Shown here: positions 16,833 through 26,561 of the stretch, one piece after another
How the letters are laid out: each line of letters opens with the position of its first letter
Numbering within the stretch: the stretch's first letter is position 1
NCBI RefSeq assembly: GCF_013403975.1
Contig: NZ_JABFDH010000004.1
Coordinates: 62,001-126,000, forward strand
Direction: 5' to 3'
DNA from: Winogradskyella ursingii
Lineage (GTDB): Bacteria; Bacteroidota; Bacteroidia; Flavobacteriales; Flavobacteriaceae
Length of the DNA stretch: 64,000 nucleotides
The notes under the pieces: generated by a model
Told to the model about the DNA's origin: nothing
Database searches by the model: none
Seen by the model: the letters and a program-made list of their open reading frames with translations, nothing else
Translations under genes and position numbers: made by a program

Positions 16833-16863
16833 AAGAATTATAGAATTAAATAAATTCTAAAAA

Positions 16864-18513
16864 TTAGTTTTGATCAGATGATGAAATATTTGGATTTGCA
16901 TCAATTTCTGCTTGAGGTATTTTAAAGATCCAATCATCATTAACTGAAGGTCTTTCTCTCTGAAAAGATTCTTGATACAATACTTGTGAAGCACCAGAGC
17001 CACCATTAGCTGCATGGTCAATACCTTCATCCCATCTAATATGGTTAGTGTATCCAAATCCTTCTCCCCACATTTCTACTCTCCATTGGAATTTAATTTC
17101 ATCCATTAATGAAGTTTGAGTATTAAACGCATTTACATTATAATTGCTGTCACGTGCATTCACTAAAGTTTCAAGAGCCGTTTGTGCACCTCCAATATCG
17201 TTCATCATAGCTTTTGCTTCTGCTTCGATAAGATACATTTCTGAAGAACGCATATAGATAACATCATCAGGATCGATACTTCCAGGATTTGCATTTTTCA
17301 ATTTAAAATGCATATATGGATGTGTATTATGTCCTGAAACTAAACCATATTCAGCTTTGATACTTGCAACAGCAGCGTCAAATTCATCTTCGGTAGTATA
17401 TAATGGGTTTGTATTATTATCCCAGCCACCTTCACCGTTCGCAGCAGATGTATTTGAGTTAGGTGCATCCGGTAAAAACACATCTTTTCTATAATCCGTA
17501 TCTGGTATTGCATCTACCATTCTTCTATCGGCAATTTTAGGATTATTTCTAATCTGACTACCGTTAAAAGTATTGCTAGCTAAATAGAAATAAGATCTAA
17601 AAAATGTAGTTTCCGCAGCAATTACGTTACTTCCCCAAATTACTTCAGAAAGCGTGTTAGTGTTAAAACCTGACTTCCAAGCTCCTTCGCTTAGTAAAGG
17701 ATATCCTTGTCTTGCAGCTACAGCAGCATCTGCAGCTGTCTGCCAATCTCCTTTAGATAAAGCCCAACGAGCTTTAAGTCCATTAGCAACATCAATGTTT
17801 AATTGAGATTTTGCTTCAGCTCCTCCTCCAGGTCTTCCTGATCCGTTTTCAAAAGCGTCTATTGCAGATTCCAAATCTAAACCAATTTGGTCGTAGATTT
17901 CTTGAACAGTAGATCTTGGCTGACTAGTAAATGGAGATTCTGATGAAAATAAAAGTGGAACACCAGGATCAGTAGAAGGGTTTCCAATTAAGTAACCTCT
18001 ACCATAATGCTGTACTAATGATAGGTAAGCGTATGCTCTATAAGTATAAGCTTGGCCTAATATATAGTTTAATTTAGGTGTCTCAGTTAAATTTCCGTTT
18101 TCAATTCCATTAATTAACAAATTGGCATGTAGGATAATATTATATCGGTGATACCATAATAAACTTGATGTTAATGAAGTCGGTTGCGTATGCTCATTCC
18201 ATTGCATAACATCTCTCCAACTTAAATTATTGGCGTTTGCAGAATGTATTAAATCACCTACTAAATTGTCTCCCATTGGTACCCAATAGTGGTTATTTGC
18301 CCTAGCGGTGTTTCCTCCTGGAAAAACCGTTTGAGATTGTGAATACAAACCACGATGTACACCGTTAAGTACAAGTTGCATGTTGTCTTCGTTCGCTAAA
18401 GCATCTGACGCAGAAATTGCATCAGTTGGAGTTCGCTCCAAAAAGTCTTCTTGACATGATATTATTGGTATCATGAGGAATACCAGTAATAGATATTTTA
18501 TTCTAGTTTTCAT
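16864..18513 (-). CDS. SusD/RagB-family nutrient-binding lipoprotein
   Basis: A 549-residue surface lipoprotein. The signal peptide ends in a lipobox at IISC with Cys20. SusD-type features are QEDFLERTPTDAIS at the mature start, the YRAYAYLSLVQHYGRG helix repeat segment near residue 155, and the C-terminal RVEMWGEGFGYTNHIRWD. It should cap the SusC-like channel encoded just upstream (18 bases between genes) and bind the substrate. No glycosidase, peptidase or regulator accompanies the pair, so the nutrient is unknown; glycans and peptides are both possible. Confidence 0.92.
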   Translation of the reverse strand: MKTRIKYLLLVFLMIPIISCQEDFLERTPTDAISASDALANEDNMQLVLNGVHRGLYSQSQTVFPGGNTARANNHYWVPMGDNLVGDLIHSANANNLSWRDVMQWNEHTQPTSLTSSLLWYHRYNIILHANLLINGIENGNLTETPKLNYILGQAYTYRAYAYLSLVQHYGRGYLIGNPSTDPGVPLLFSSESPFTSQPRSTVQEIYDQIGLDLESAIDAFENGSGRPGGGAEAKSQLNIDVANGLKARWALSKGDWQTAADAAVAARQGYPLLSEGAWKSGFNTNTLSEVIWGSNVIAAETTFFRSYFYLASNTFNGSQIRNNPKIADRRMVDAIPDTDYRKDVFLPDAPNSNTSAANGEGGWDNNTNPLYTTEDEFDAAVASIKAEYGLVSGHNTHPYMHFKLKNANPGSIDPDDVIYMRSSEMYLIEAEAKAMMNDIGGAQTALETLVNARDSNYNVNAFNTQTSLMDEIKFQWRVEMWGEGFGYTNHIRWDEGIDHAANGGSGASQVLYQESFQRERPSVNDDWIFKIPQAEIDANPNISSSDQN

Positions 18514-18531
18514 ATTGTTTATTTTTTTTAA

Positions 18532-21500
18532 TTAAAATGATAAATTCAAGCCCATTGAAACAGTTCTAGCAGGTGAAAAATCATCTCCAGGTGCTGTTCC
18601 AGCTAAATTATATTGAGGGTCTAATCCTGTTCTTTCACTCTTTAAGAATAAGTTTTCTCCAGTAATAGAAACTCTTAAATTGTCTAAACCTAAATCGTCA
18701 GTTAATCCTTTACCGAAGTTATATCCAAGAGTAACATTCTTAAGTGACCAAAAAGATGCATCTGTAATAAATCTATCAGACTGTGTACGTACTAAATCAG
18801 GATTACCGTTTTCGAGTCTTGGTACATCAGTAATGTCTCCAGGTTGTCTCCAAGCTTTCAAAGCATCAGGGTGAAGTGATCTTCCATATGTACCACTGTG
18901 CATCATTGAAGCATAAGCATTATCTAGTGCGCTTCCACCGATACCATAGGTAATCAATAAATCAAATGTAAAATTCTTGTAAGTAAGATTACTAGATACA
19001 GAACCTAAAAGATCTGGTATAGAAGAATCTCCTGTGTAAGCACGTTCTGTTTCTTGCCAATCGTTTGTTGTTTCTTGATTTCCTTCAGCATCTAAAACAG
19101 GAACACTTTCGCCGTTGTCATCTAATTCATATAATAAGAATAATTGATCACCATTATCAGGATCGACACCTGCTGTTCTTAGAAGGAAGAAATCAAATAT
19201 AGAGCGTCCTTCTGCCCATCTCTTACTTCCATTAATAAATGGATCTGGTATACTAGTAATTTCGTTATTAAATGTAGAAGCCTGTAAAGTCAAGTCCCAT
19301 TTAACATTATCGTTATTCACTAAATGACCTGTAAGTCCGATTTCAACACCAGAGTTAAACATATCAGCTGCATTAACAGGTACAATGTTTAATCCGTTAC
19401 TTGGTGCTATAGGTAAAAAGTACAATAAATCTGTTGTGCTCTTCTTATAGTATTCTACCGAGCCATCAATAAAATTATTGAATAGACCAAATTCTAACGC
19501 AACGTCAAAACTTTCTGTTGTTTCCCAAAGCAAATCTGAGTTACCAATATCTGTAAATAAGATTGCTGGACTTGCGGCATTAGAAGTAATTGAAAATCTA
19601 GCTTGAGATAAATAACTGTCTCCTAAATCATCATTACCTACCTCACCGTATGATGCTCTTAATTTTAATCTGTCAATGAATGACACATTTTCCATAAACT
19701 GCTCTTGGTCTATTCTCCATGAACCACCAACAGAATAGAATGTACCCCATCTTTTATCAGTATCAAAAACAGAAGTACCATCACGTCTAACCGATGCACT
19801 TAAGTAATACCTATTATCAAAGTTATAATTGGTTCTAAGAAAATAACCTTCAATACCTTTATCGAACGTAGCACCACCAAGGTCTACAATATTAGAAAAG
19901 TTAGCAAATTCATAAATACCATTAGCAGCTTGTACTGTCGCCAAACCATTTAGACTAGAAATCTTTCTGTCAAAACTTTCGTGACCGGCCGTGAAGTCTA
20001 AATTATGATTACCGAAACTCTTATTATAAGTCAAAATTTGGTTAAAGTTCTCAATTACTCTTCTGGCACGAGTCTGACTCAACCTTCCATCAGGTTGTGC
20101 ATCACCAATGATTGCATTTTCGTATTCGCTTTCAAAAAGTTCATTGATATCTGTACCATAATTAAGTCTAAGCTTAAGACCATCTGCAATTTTTAATTCT
20201 CCAAAAAATCTAAAACCATAAGTATTGTCTTGATCCCTTTCCTTGTTTAATACAAGTTCTTGAAGCGCATGACGACCTTGGTTAACAGGTCTAGATCCTA
20301 TATTGAATTCAGAAAAGCCCTCACCGTTATCATAAACAGGATTCCCAAATTCATCACGTACAAGATTCCCATCTAAATCATTAACAAAAACAGGATAAAC
20401 TGAGCCAATACCTTGAGCAAAGCCAAATGGATTTACAATACTTCCTGTTCCTGCGGAACTTGGACCTCTAGCCTCAGTAAGCGCTACATTCGCACTACCA
20501 CCAACTTTTATTGTTTTGCTTACGTCAAATTCTGCATTAAGCCTTGCAGTTAAACGGTCAAATCCTGAAGTTATAACATAACTTTCTTCATCTAAATAAG
20601 AAGCAGAGAAAAATACCGAATGGTCTTCTCCACCAGCTGCAACGTTTACGTTGTAGTTTGTTCTTACTCCAGTTTGTTGAAGTTCATCAAACCAGTCTAA
20701 ACTTTGATAAATAACTTCGGCAGCTGGATTTAGTCTTCCATCTACACCAACAATCTGGTCATTTGGTACATTGAATGGATTATAACCTAGTTGGCTATAA
20801 ATATTAGCACTTGCAAATGCAGGATCTCCACCACCAGCACTAGAATTTTTAAGAGCTTCCCACATCAATTCGTAATATTGTCCTGGTGAAACTTGATCAT
20901 ATCTTCTAATTGCATTTGATACAAAACCTGATTGAGCAGAAGCATTTACTTTAACACCACCAGTTTTAGAACCTTTTTTTGTAGTAATAATTACTACACC
21001 ATTTGCAGCTCTTGAACCATAAAGTGATGTAGAGGCAGCATCTTTAAGAATAGTAAAAGATGCAATGTCTTCTTGGTTAATGGCATTTAAATTACCATCA
21101 AACTGAATACCATCAACAATATACAATGGGTCTGTATCACCATTAAAAGTACCGACACCACGAATTACGATACCAGGAGATTCACCTGGACCAGATGGAG
21201 ATGTAAATTGCACACCAGTTGCCTTACCTTCAATAGCGGCAATTGGCGATGTTACATTTCTAATGGCTAATTCTTCTTCGCCAATGGTGCTTGCAGAACC
21301 TGTAAAAGCTTCTTTAGTTGTAGTACCATAGGCAACTACTACTACTTCATCTAAAACAGCGGCATCTTCTTCCATTGTTACATTGTAAGTATTAGCATTG
21401 CCAACTGTGATTTCTTGAGTTTTTAGACCAATAAAGCTAAATACTAATACATCACCTACGTTTGCCGTTAAATTGTACTTCCCGTCAAAATCAGTTTGGG

Positions 21501-21657
21501 CACCTCTAATAGTACCTTTAACCAGTACGTTCACTCCAGGGATTGGAAGTCCCTCGGAATCAGACACTGTACCTGATATTGTTTTTTCTTGTGCAAAAGT
21601 TAATTGCACCACCAACGCTAGAAAAAGCGTTAAAATTCCTTTGAATTTAGTTTTCAT
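18532..21657 (-). CDS. SusC/RagA-family TonB-linked outer-membrane transporter
   Basis: A 1041-residue outer-membrane nutrient transporter. The signal peptide ends near residue 22. A carboxypeptidase-regulatory-like beta-sandwich follows (about 26-98, ISGTVSDSEGLPIPGVNV), then the TonB box DEVVVVAYG (103-111), the plug (about 115-225, with LYIVDGIQF and LYGSRAANGVVIITTK) and a 22-strand barrel to the C-terminal phenylalanine. It forms a complex with the SusD protein encoded next. No sigma/anti-sigma pair is adjacent and the short-form N-terminus has no STN domain, so trans-envelope signalling is not expected. Confidence 0.94.
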   Translation of the reverse strand: MKTKFKGILTLFLALVVQLTFAQEKTISGTVSDSEGLPIPGVNVLVKGTIRGAQTDFDGKYNLTANVGDVLVFSFIGLKTQEITVGNANTYNVTMEEDAAVLDEVVVVAYGTTTKEAFTGSASTIGEEELAIRNVTSPIAAIEGKATGVQFTSPSGPGESPGIVIRGVGTFNGDTDPLYIVDGIQFDGNLNAINQEDIASFTILKDAASTSLYGSRAANGVVIITTKKGSKTGGVKVNASAQSGFVSNAIRRYDQVSPGQYYELMWEALKNSSAGGGDPAFASANIYSQLGYNPFNVPNDQIVGVDGRLNPAAEVIYQSLDWFDELQQTGVRTNYNVNVAAGGEDHSVFFSASYLDEESYVITSGFDRLTARLNAEFDVSKTIKVGGSANVALTEARGPSSAGTGSIVNPFGFAQGIGSVYPVFVNDLDGNLVRDEFGNPVYDNGEGFSEFNIGSRPVNQGRHALQELVLNKERDQDNTYGFRFFGELKIADGLKLRLNYGTDINELFESEYENAIIGDAQPDGRLSQTRARRVIENFNQILTYNKSFGNHNLDFTAGHESFDRKISSLNGLATVQAANGIYEFANFSNIVDLGGATFDKGIEGYFLRTNYNFDNRYYLSASVRRDGTSVFDTDKRWGTFYSVGGSWRIDQEQFMENVSFIDRLKLRASYGEVGNDDLGDSYLSQARFSITSNAASPAILFTDIGNSDLLWETTESFDVALEFGLFNNFIDGSVEYYKKSTTDLLYFLPIAPSNGLNIVPVNAADMFNSGVEIGLTGHLVNNDNVKWDLTLQASTFNNEITSIPDPFINGSKRWAEGRSIFDFFLLRTAGVDPDNGDQLFLLYELDDNGESVPVLDAEGNQETTNDWQETERAYTGDSSIPDLLGSVSSNLTYKNFTFDLLITYGIGGSALDNAYASMMHSGTYGRSLHPDALKAWRQPGDITDVPRLENGNPDLVRTQSDRFITDASFWSLKNVTLGYNFGKGLTDDLGLDNLRVSITGENLFLKSERTGLDPQYNLAGTAPGDDFSPARTVSMGLNLSF

Positions 21658-21956
21658 GCTTAAAATTGAGTTTTGATTGTTGCGTAAATGTGCTAATAAA
21701 AACTTAAAGGAACAACAATTCTTTAACCATTTCTTAAAATAAACCTAATTTTTAACATTTGAGAGTGCTTTAGGTATTCTTGATTAATAATCTAAACTCT
21801 ATTTTAGATGTATTTTATGTAAATCTTGGGTTGTTTTTTGACTAGAAAAAAGAGATTAAGATGGATGTTAATAAGTCTTCCATTTTTGGTTTATACAAAA
21901 GTTACCTCAACCTCTTAAAATCATTTTAAAGATATGGATGATGATTAATAAATTAA
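21658..21956. other. Non-coding susC upstream region
   Basis: This region with the following relic makes 415 bases without an intact gene. On the minus strand it should contain the susC promoter, but no exact TAnnTTTG box is visible; the closest is an AT-rich stretch ending in ATTTAC about 30 bases before the susC start. No gene or strong hairpin was seen. The sequence is very AT-rich, as expected of decayed DNA. Confidence 0.5.
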
Positions 21957-22057
21957 TGTCGTTGCCTGACAGCTTCATATAAAAAAGTACCTTAAGCAAC
22001 AGAAATATTTATAATTTCAAATTTATGTAAGATTGGAAGTTTAGCTTGTGCAAATTA
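21957..22057 (-). pseudogene. Decayed fragment of the rlmB 3' end
   Basis: About 100 bases align without large gaps to the last part of the intact rlmB gene (plus-strand 16019 onward). They share the run GCTTCATATAAAAAAG and the later block AAGTTTAGCTTG / AGTTTAGCTTG, with scattered substitutions between. In the intact gene this encodes the end of motif 3 (ACGAFLYEAVRQRQ); here the frame is broken and no start exists. It is a relic of an rlmB duplicate, now separated from the living gene by the susCD operon. Confidence 0.75.
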
Positions 22058-22072
22058 ATTAGGGTAATTCAA

Positions 22073-23710
22073 CTAATTTTTAATCACTTTTTTATTAATG
22101 ATTCTAGAACCAGAATAAATTTTTAAATAATAAATACCTTCTGCATATTCTGATAAATCTATTTTAGAACTTTTGATTTCGTTCATTCTACGCCCCAAAG
22201 CATTGTATATATCAATTTTATCAATTGGGATTTTTGCATTAATTTCAATCTTGTTTTTAGATGGATTTGGAAATACTTTAACGATTGATTCTTCAAAATT
22301 AGAAATGCTCAAACTGTTGCACGAAGTAAGATCTGGATTTAGTTCTAATGTTGGTCCAGGTGTTAAGTCCCTTCCGATAAATCCAGGGTAATCCATATTA
22401 TATTTAAAAGCTCTAAAGGTGAGATTGTCGGCTGGTGCCGAATCTCCTTGCGAAGTGGAAGTCCCATTATTGCTGCTAATTGGGTTGATGTATTCCCACA
22501 CTTTTTCTCCATTTGAATTGATCTCGAAAAAATGCCCTTCCCTGCCTTCACATATTAATATATTTCCGTTATCTAATTGTTGTGCACTACTTACTATTCC
22601 CGAAAAAAACTCTGAGGGATCTGAGGATAGGTCCGAGTAAGTATAGTCAGGGTTCGTTGGTTCGTATGCTGTATTTGGCGCATAGTCGTAAACACCGAAA
22701 CTGGTTTCTGGAGGTGAAATTATGTCAATCTGTGAGAAGTTGGGAGTTCTACCATTTCCATTGTTGAAAATTATAATTTTATCTTCATTTGGTAAACCAG
22801 GCTCAATAAAGTAAGGAGTATGTTGTCCGAATAATTTTCTGTCATTTAATGTGCCTTGCCTGTAAACTTCAGGGTTGCCCCATCTGTAAAGAAAGTCTCC
22901 GCCTTTATTGTAAATTCCGCCTGAGCTTGTTGCCGCCTCACTTGTTGAAGTTGAATGGTCTATAATCCATATTTCACTCAGATTTCTTGAGCTGATTATA
23001 ATTTGATCTCGTGCTTGGTTATATTGTATTGAATTTAAATGGAGCCAATTGTTAGAGCCACTTCCGTTATTAGTATAATTAATATCTAGTAGTTGTTGGT
23101 TTTCGCTGACATTCCCAAAGTTATCTTTTGTACTATCAAAATCTTGAATCAAATGATCTTTGATATTCCATTCCCATACAATATTTGCTTGATTTGTTCC
23201 AATTGGCTCTACTTCAATAATTTGTTCATTGTATAATTCTCCGTCTTGAAGCAAGTTGGGGTTTCTGCCTGCCTGTATTGCTTCTGATTGGGACATTAAA
23301 GTAGCAGCCAATATAAGGACATTACCATTTGGCATCGGGTAAACATCATGATGTTGTCTAAAATCATTACTACTATAAGTGTAAGACCACAAGACGTTTC
23401 CGTCCCAATCAAAAAGTTCTACGATACCTCCTGTGCCAGGAAAGGTTATATTGCTGCTCCCGTCATTCAACCTTCCGGCTCTTAATAAATTTCCATTTTC
23501 TAATAGATATACAGCGTTACCTGGCGGATAGTTGCTATCCCATTGATTTATGACCTCTCCGCAATTATTAATAAGATATGATTTTGTGTGTACGGTAAAC
23601 AATGTGAAGGCATCATTTACATCTTCTGTGATGGTGATGGTTCCAACTGTGTTCTGACTTTGCAGAAGATTAATAGAGAAAATTAAGGTAAAAAAATATA
23701 TCTTTTTCAT
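22073..23710 (-). CDS. Arylsulfotransferase-like secreted protein with T9SS sorting domain
   Basis: A 545-residue exported protein. The signal peptide is MKKIYFFTLIFSINLLQSQ. The body resembles the arylsulfotransferase (ASST) beta-propeller family: LENGNLLRAGRLN, FRQHHDVYPMPNGNVLILA and QLDNGNILICEGREGHFFEI are its repeated blade motifs, with histidines in HHDVYPMPNGN and FGQHTPYF as possible active-site residues. The C-terminus (about 470-545) is a type A T9SS sorting domain (VFPNPSKNKIEI ... GIYYLKIYSGSRIINKKVIK). It should be carried across the outer membrane and attached at the cell surface. Sulfotransfer activity is unproven. Confidence 0.82.
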   Translation of the reverse strand: MKKIYFFTLIFSINLLQSQNTVGTITITEDVNDAFTLFTVHTKSYLINNCGEVINQWDSNYPPGNAVYLLENGNLLRAGRLNDGSSNITFPGTGGIVELFDWDGNVLWSYTYSSNDFRQHHDVYPMPNGNVLILAATLMSQSEAIQAGRNPNLLQDGELYNEQIIEVEPIGTNQANIVWEWNIKDHLIQDFDSTKDNFGNVSENQQLLDINYTNNGSGSNNWLHLNSIQYNQARDQIIISSRNLSEIWIIDHSTSTSEAATSSGGIYNKGGDFLYRWGNPEVYRQGTLNDRKLFGQHTPYFIEPGLPNEDKIIIFNNGNGRTPNFSQIDIISPPETSFGVYDYAPNTAYEPTNPDYTYSDLSSDPSEFFSGIVSSAQQLDNGNILICEGREGHFFEINSNGEKVWEYINPISSNNGTSTSQGDSAPADNLTFRAFKYNMDYPGFIGRDLTPGPTLELNPDLTSCNSLSISNFEESIVKVFPNPSKNKIEINAKIPIDKIDIYNALGRRMNEIKSSKIDLSEYAEGIYYLKIYSGSRIINKKVIKN

Positions 23711-23757
23711 AATTGTAATTTAAATCAAGCAATTTTTTTACAAACTTAATTTTTTAA

Positions 23758-25446
23758 TTAAAATGTAGCCGTTAAACTTAAATGAACTTTAGAGTCCGAT
23801 AACTTGAAAGGCCTGTTCTCTGTTTTTCCGCTTGAATAATTAAGTTTAAAAAGCCCAGCATTAGTCAATAGCCCAAAACCAAATCCAAAACCAAATAATT
23901 TAGTTTTGAGATCTGAAAGTTTGTTCTCAAAATAGGCAAAATCAAATACTGAGTGCACATAAATACTATTGCTCAAGCGGTATCGATATTCAGTATTAAT
24001 TACACCATAGAGGTCAGCGACTAAGCTGTTTTCTTCAAACCCTCGGATAGAATTAATGCCGCCAAACCGGAACAATTCATTATCCAAATAGTCGTCCGAA
24101 ACTAAAATAGCGCTATTGACCCTGGCGAAAACACTATTTCTGTTGTTTAGGTTAAATATTTTGTAAGTCTCTAGATTAAAAACGCTTTGATCCTGTTGGC
24201 CTAAATTGTTGGTTCGGTCTCCAAAACCAGTTGAAAAGTCAAAATAAAAATTTATTGGAAATAACGGGTCGTAATATTGAGGATTTATGAAACTATAACT
24301 TAAAGTATAAAAACGAGAGCTGTAATCATTTAACTGATTGGTTTCGTTTTCTAATAAGTTTGTTGACGTTACTCCCAATATACCAATACCAAGTTGGTGC
24401 TTGGGATTGATTTGATAATTCACCTTTAGTTTTTGAGTAACATTAGAAAACGTTGAGTCTTGCCTAAAAATGTTTAGACCAACATCAATGCCAATAGGTG
24501 ATGTGAAAAGGTATGGTAGCTTAGCATCAACTCTAAAGGTCAGTTGGTCTATTTCGTCACTTTTATAAAATAGATTTAAGCTCTCACCAAAATTTAAATT
24601 ATTGACAAGCCTCAAGTCCAAATAACCATCAAATTCAATTTTGTTTGTCTGTTCGTTAGTGCCAAAACCTAAAAATCCGTCAAAATTATTTGATCTAGTT
24701 TTTTCAACATATATGTATAGTATAGTAGAATCCTTGGTGAAAAGCACTTCAGGATCTTTAATTTTATTTGCAAAAGGCAAGTCTTCTAGAAGTTCAACCT
24801 TTTTCTTTATATCATTTAAGTTGAATGATTTATACTTCCGTAGCTTTAAAAATCGCTTCACATAAGATTTTGGGAATTTTTCATAGCCTTTAACAACGAT
24901 ACCATCTATGCGTCTCTTTTGATTATTAATAATTATTAATTGAGCTGAGATTAAGGTAGAATCCAATTTGTTGAAATCAATTAATTGTAAAGTAGAAAAC
25001 GGATCACCTTTCTCCGCGATTTTAGAATTCAGTTGGGTTAGTGAGTTTTCGAGCTGAGGAATGTTGACCTCGAAGAAATTTTCCCCTAATTTATGGTTTA
25101 TGAGTTTTAGTAATTCAACATTGAAATTTGAGTCAAAATAAATCCTGATGGAGTTGATTCTTTTTCCTAAAGTAAACTGTGCACTAAAAAGTGTATCGTT
25201 TTTTTTAATAATGCTATCTATTTCGTTGTCAATATACCCTTGCTTTGTAAGTTTGCTTTTAAGCTTGGCAATTTCCGATTCAAGATTTTTGTAGTTATCA
25301 AAAACTTTTGAATAACCTAAGGAATCAATAAATGCCGAATTGGTTTCAGTTTCAGCTTCAATTTTTAGGTGAATAGATTGTCCTATTGACTGATTAGTAA
25401 TAGTCAAAAGAAAAATAACAAAAACAATCCGGGCATTTTCAATCAT
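23758..25446 (-). CDS. Omp85/BamA-like outer-membrane protein with POTRA region
   Basis: A 562-residue protein with a signal peptide (cleavage near residue 22). A periplasmic POTRA-like region is seen at about 150-255 (RIDGIVVKGYEKFPKSYVKRFL), and a C-terminal 16-strand barrel ends in phenylalanine. GGINSIRGFEENS contains the conserved RGF loop motif of the Omp85 superfamily. It is shorter than BamA and lacks the full set of five POTRA domains, so it is an accessory Omp85 protein rather than the essential BamA. It lies 47 bases upstream of the T9SS-cargo gene on the same strand. Confidence 0.8.
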   Translation of the reverse strand: MIENARIVFVIFLLTITNQSIGQSIHLKIEAETETNSAFIDSLGYSKVFDNYKNLESEIAKLKSKLTKQGYIDNEIDSIIKKNDTLFSAQFTLGKRINSIRIYFDSNFNVELLKLINHKLGENFFEVNIPQLENSLTQLNSKIAEKGDPFSTLQLIDFNKLDSTLISAQLIIINNQKRRIDGIVVKGYEKFPKSYVKRFLKLRKYKSFNLNDIKKKVELLEDLPFANKIKDPEVLFTKDSTILYIYVEKTRSNNFDGFLGFGTNEQTNKIEFDGYLDLRLVNNLNFGESLNLFYKSDEIDQLTFRVDAKLPYLFTSPIGIDVGLNIFRQDSTFSNVTQKLKVNYQINPKHQLGIGILGVTSTNLLENETNQLNDYSSRFYTLSYSFINPQYYDPLFPINFYFDFSTGFGDRTNNLGQQDQSVFNLETYKIFNLNNRNSVFARVNSAILVSDDYLDNELFRFGGINSIRGFEENSLVADLYGVINTEYRYRLSNSIYVHSVFDFAYFENKLSDLKTKLFGFGFGFGLLTNAGLFKLNYSSGKTENRPFKLSDSKVHLSLTATF

Positions 25447-25610
25447 TATATATTATAAGATTTTTTCAAATTTATATAACCTACTTTTTTATCCAATATG
25501 TTTCTAAATTAAAAGCGGTCTAAAATCTTATTTAAGAACGTAAAAATATACCTTATTATATAGGTCAAGAATTAAAGTTTCAAATTCTTTGTAAAATTAA
25601 TGACTAACTG

Positions 25611-25641
25611 TTTGAATAATTAATATTAATTTCTACCTTTG
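25611..25641 (+). promoter_or_regulatory. Promoter of the ribosomal str-S10-spc-alpha cluster
   Basis: TTTG at 25611-25614 and TACCTTTG at 25634-25641 are 19 bases apart, matching the Bacteroidota -33/-7 pattern (TTG and TAnnTTTG). Transcription should start near 25648. A small leader hairpin (CCCTC at 25644-25648 with GAGGG at 25655-25659) lies in the 5' region, about 25 bases before rpsL. Confidence 0.72.
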
Positions 25642-25684
25642 CAGCCCTCAAAAGTGAGGGTTAATAAAATTTATATAGAAATAT

Positions 25685-26059
25685 ATGCCAACAATTTCAC
25701 AATTAGTACGAAAAGGAAGAGCCAAAATAACCAAGAAGAGTAAATCGGCTGCTTTAGATTCGTGTCCTCAGAGACGTGGTGTATGTACTCGTGTTTATAC
25801 AACGACACCTAAAAAACCAAACTCAGCAATGCGTAAGGTGGCAAGGGTTCGTTTAACAAACGGAAACGAGGTTAATGCATACATTGGTGGAGAGGGTCAC
25901 AACCTACAAGAGCACTCGATAGTATTGGTTAGAGGTGGAAGGGTAAAAGATTTGCCAGGTGTTAGATATCACATCGTTCGTGGTGCATTGGATACAGCAG
26001 GTGTTGCTGGTCGCACACAACGTAGATCTAAGTATGGTGCAAAACGCCCTAAGAAGTAA
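25685..26059 (+). CDS. rpsL: 30S ribosomal protein S12
   Basis: A 124-residue protein at the decoding centre of the small subunit. [18 protein letters not shown] and [14 protein letters not shown] are the two loops where streptomycin-resistance changes occur; both carry the wild-type lysines, so nothing here predicts resistance. It opens the ribosomal cluster and is followed after 22 bases by rpsG. Confidence 0.98.
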   Translation: MPTISQLVRKGRAKITKKSKSAALDSCPQRRGVCTRVYTTTPKKPNSAMRKVARVRLTNGNEVNAYIGGEGHNLQEHSIVLVRGGRVKDLPGVRYHIVRGALDTAGVAGRTQRRSKYGAKRPKK

Positions 26060-26081
26060 TTTAAAACTTTAAGAAGAAGAC

Positions 26082-26558
26082 ATGAGAAAAAGAGCAGCAA
26101 AAAAGAGACCGCTTTTACCAGACCCAAGATTTAACGATCAGTTAGTGACGCGTTTTGTTAACATGATGATGTGGGACGGTAAAAAGTCTGTAGCTTTTAA
26201 AGTATTCTATGATGCAATTGATATTGTTGAAGAGAAGAAGAATGACGACGAAAAAACAGCTTTAGAAATTTGGAAAGAAGCATTGTCAAATGTGATGCCT
26301 CACGTAGAAGTACGTAGCCGTCGTGTTGGTGGAGCAACATTCCAGATCCCAATGCAGATTCGTCCGGACCGTAAGGTTTCTACTGCGATGAAATGGTTAA
26401 TTAGCTATTCTCGTAAAAGAAACGAAAAATCTATGGCTCAACGCTTAGCATCAGAAGTATTAGCTGCGGCTAAGGAAGAAGGTGCGGCTGTTAAGAAAAG
26501 AATGGATACTCATAAGATGGCAGAAGCAAACAAAGCATTCTCACACTTTAGATTTTAG
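26082..26558 (+). CDS. rpsG: 30S ribosomal protein S7
   Basis: A 158-residue head protein that nucleates assembly of the 16S 3' domain. It has the typical [19 protein letters not shown] start, [19 protein letters not shown], and a C-terminal helix ending [15 protein letters not shown]. It is normal in length and only 3 bases from fusA. Confidence 0.98.
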   Translation: MRKRAAKKRPLLPDPRFNDQLVTRFVNMMMWDGKKSVAFKVFYDAIDIVEEKKNDDEKTALEIWKEALSNVMPHVEVRSRRVGGATFQIPMQIRPDRKVSTAMKWLISYSRKRNEKSMAQRLASEVLAAAKEEGAAVKKRMDTHKMAEANKAFSHFRF

Positions 26559-26561
26559 AAA

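Noticed and set aside
16864-25446. A full polysaccharide utilisation locus
   Set aside because: There is a susCD pair but no glycoside hydrolase, lyase, sulfatase or regulator beside it.
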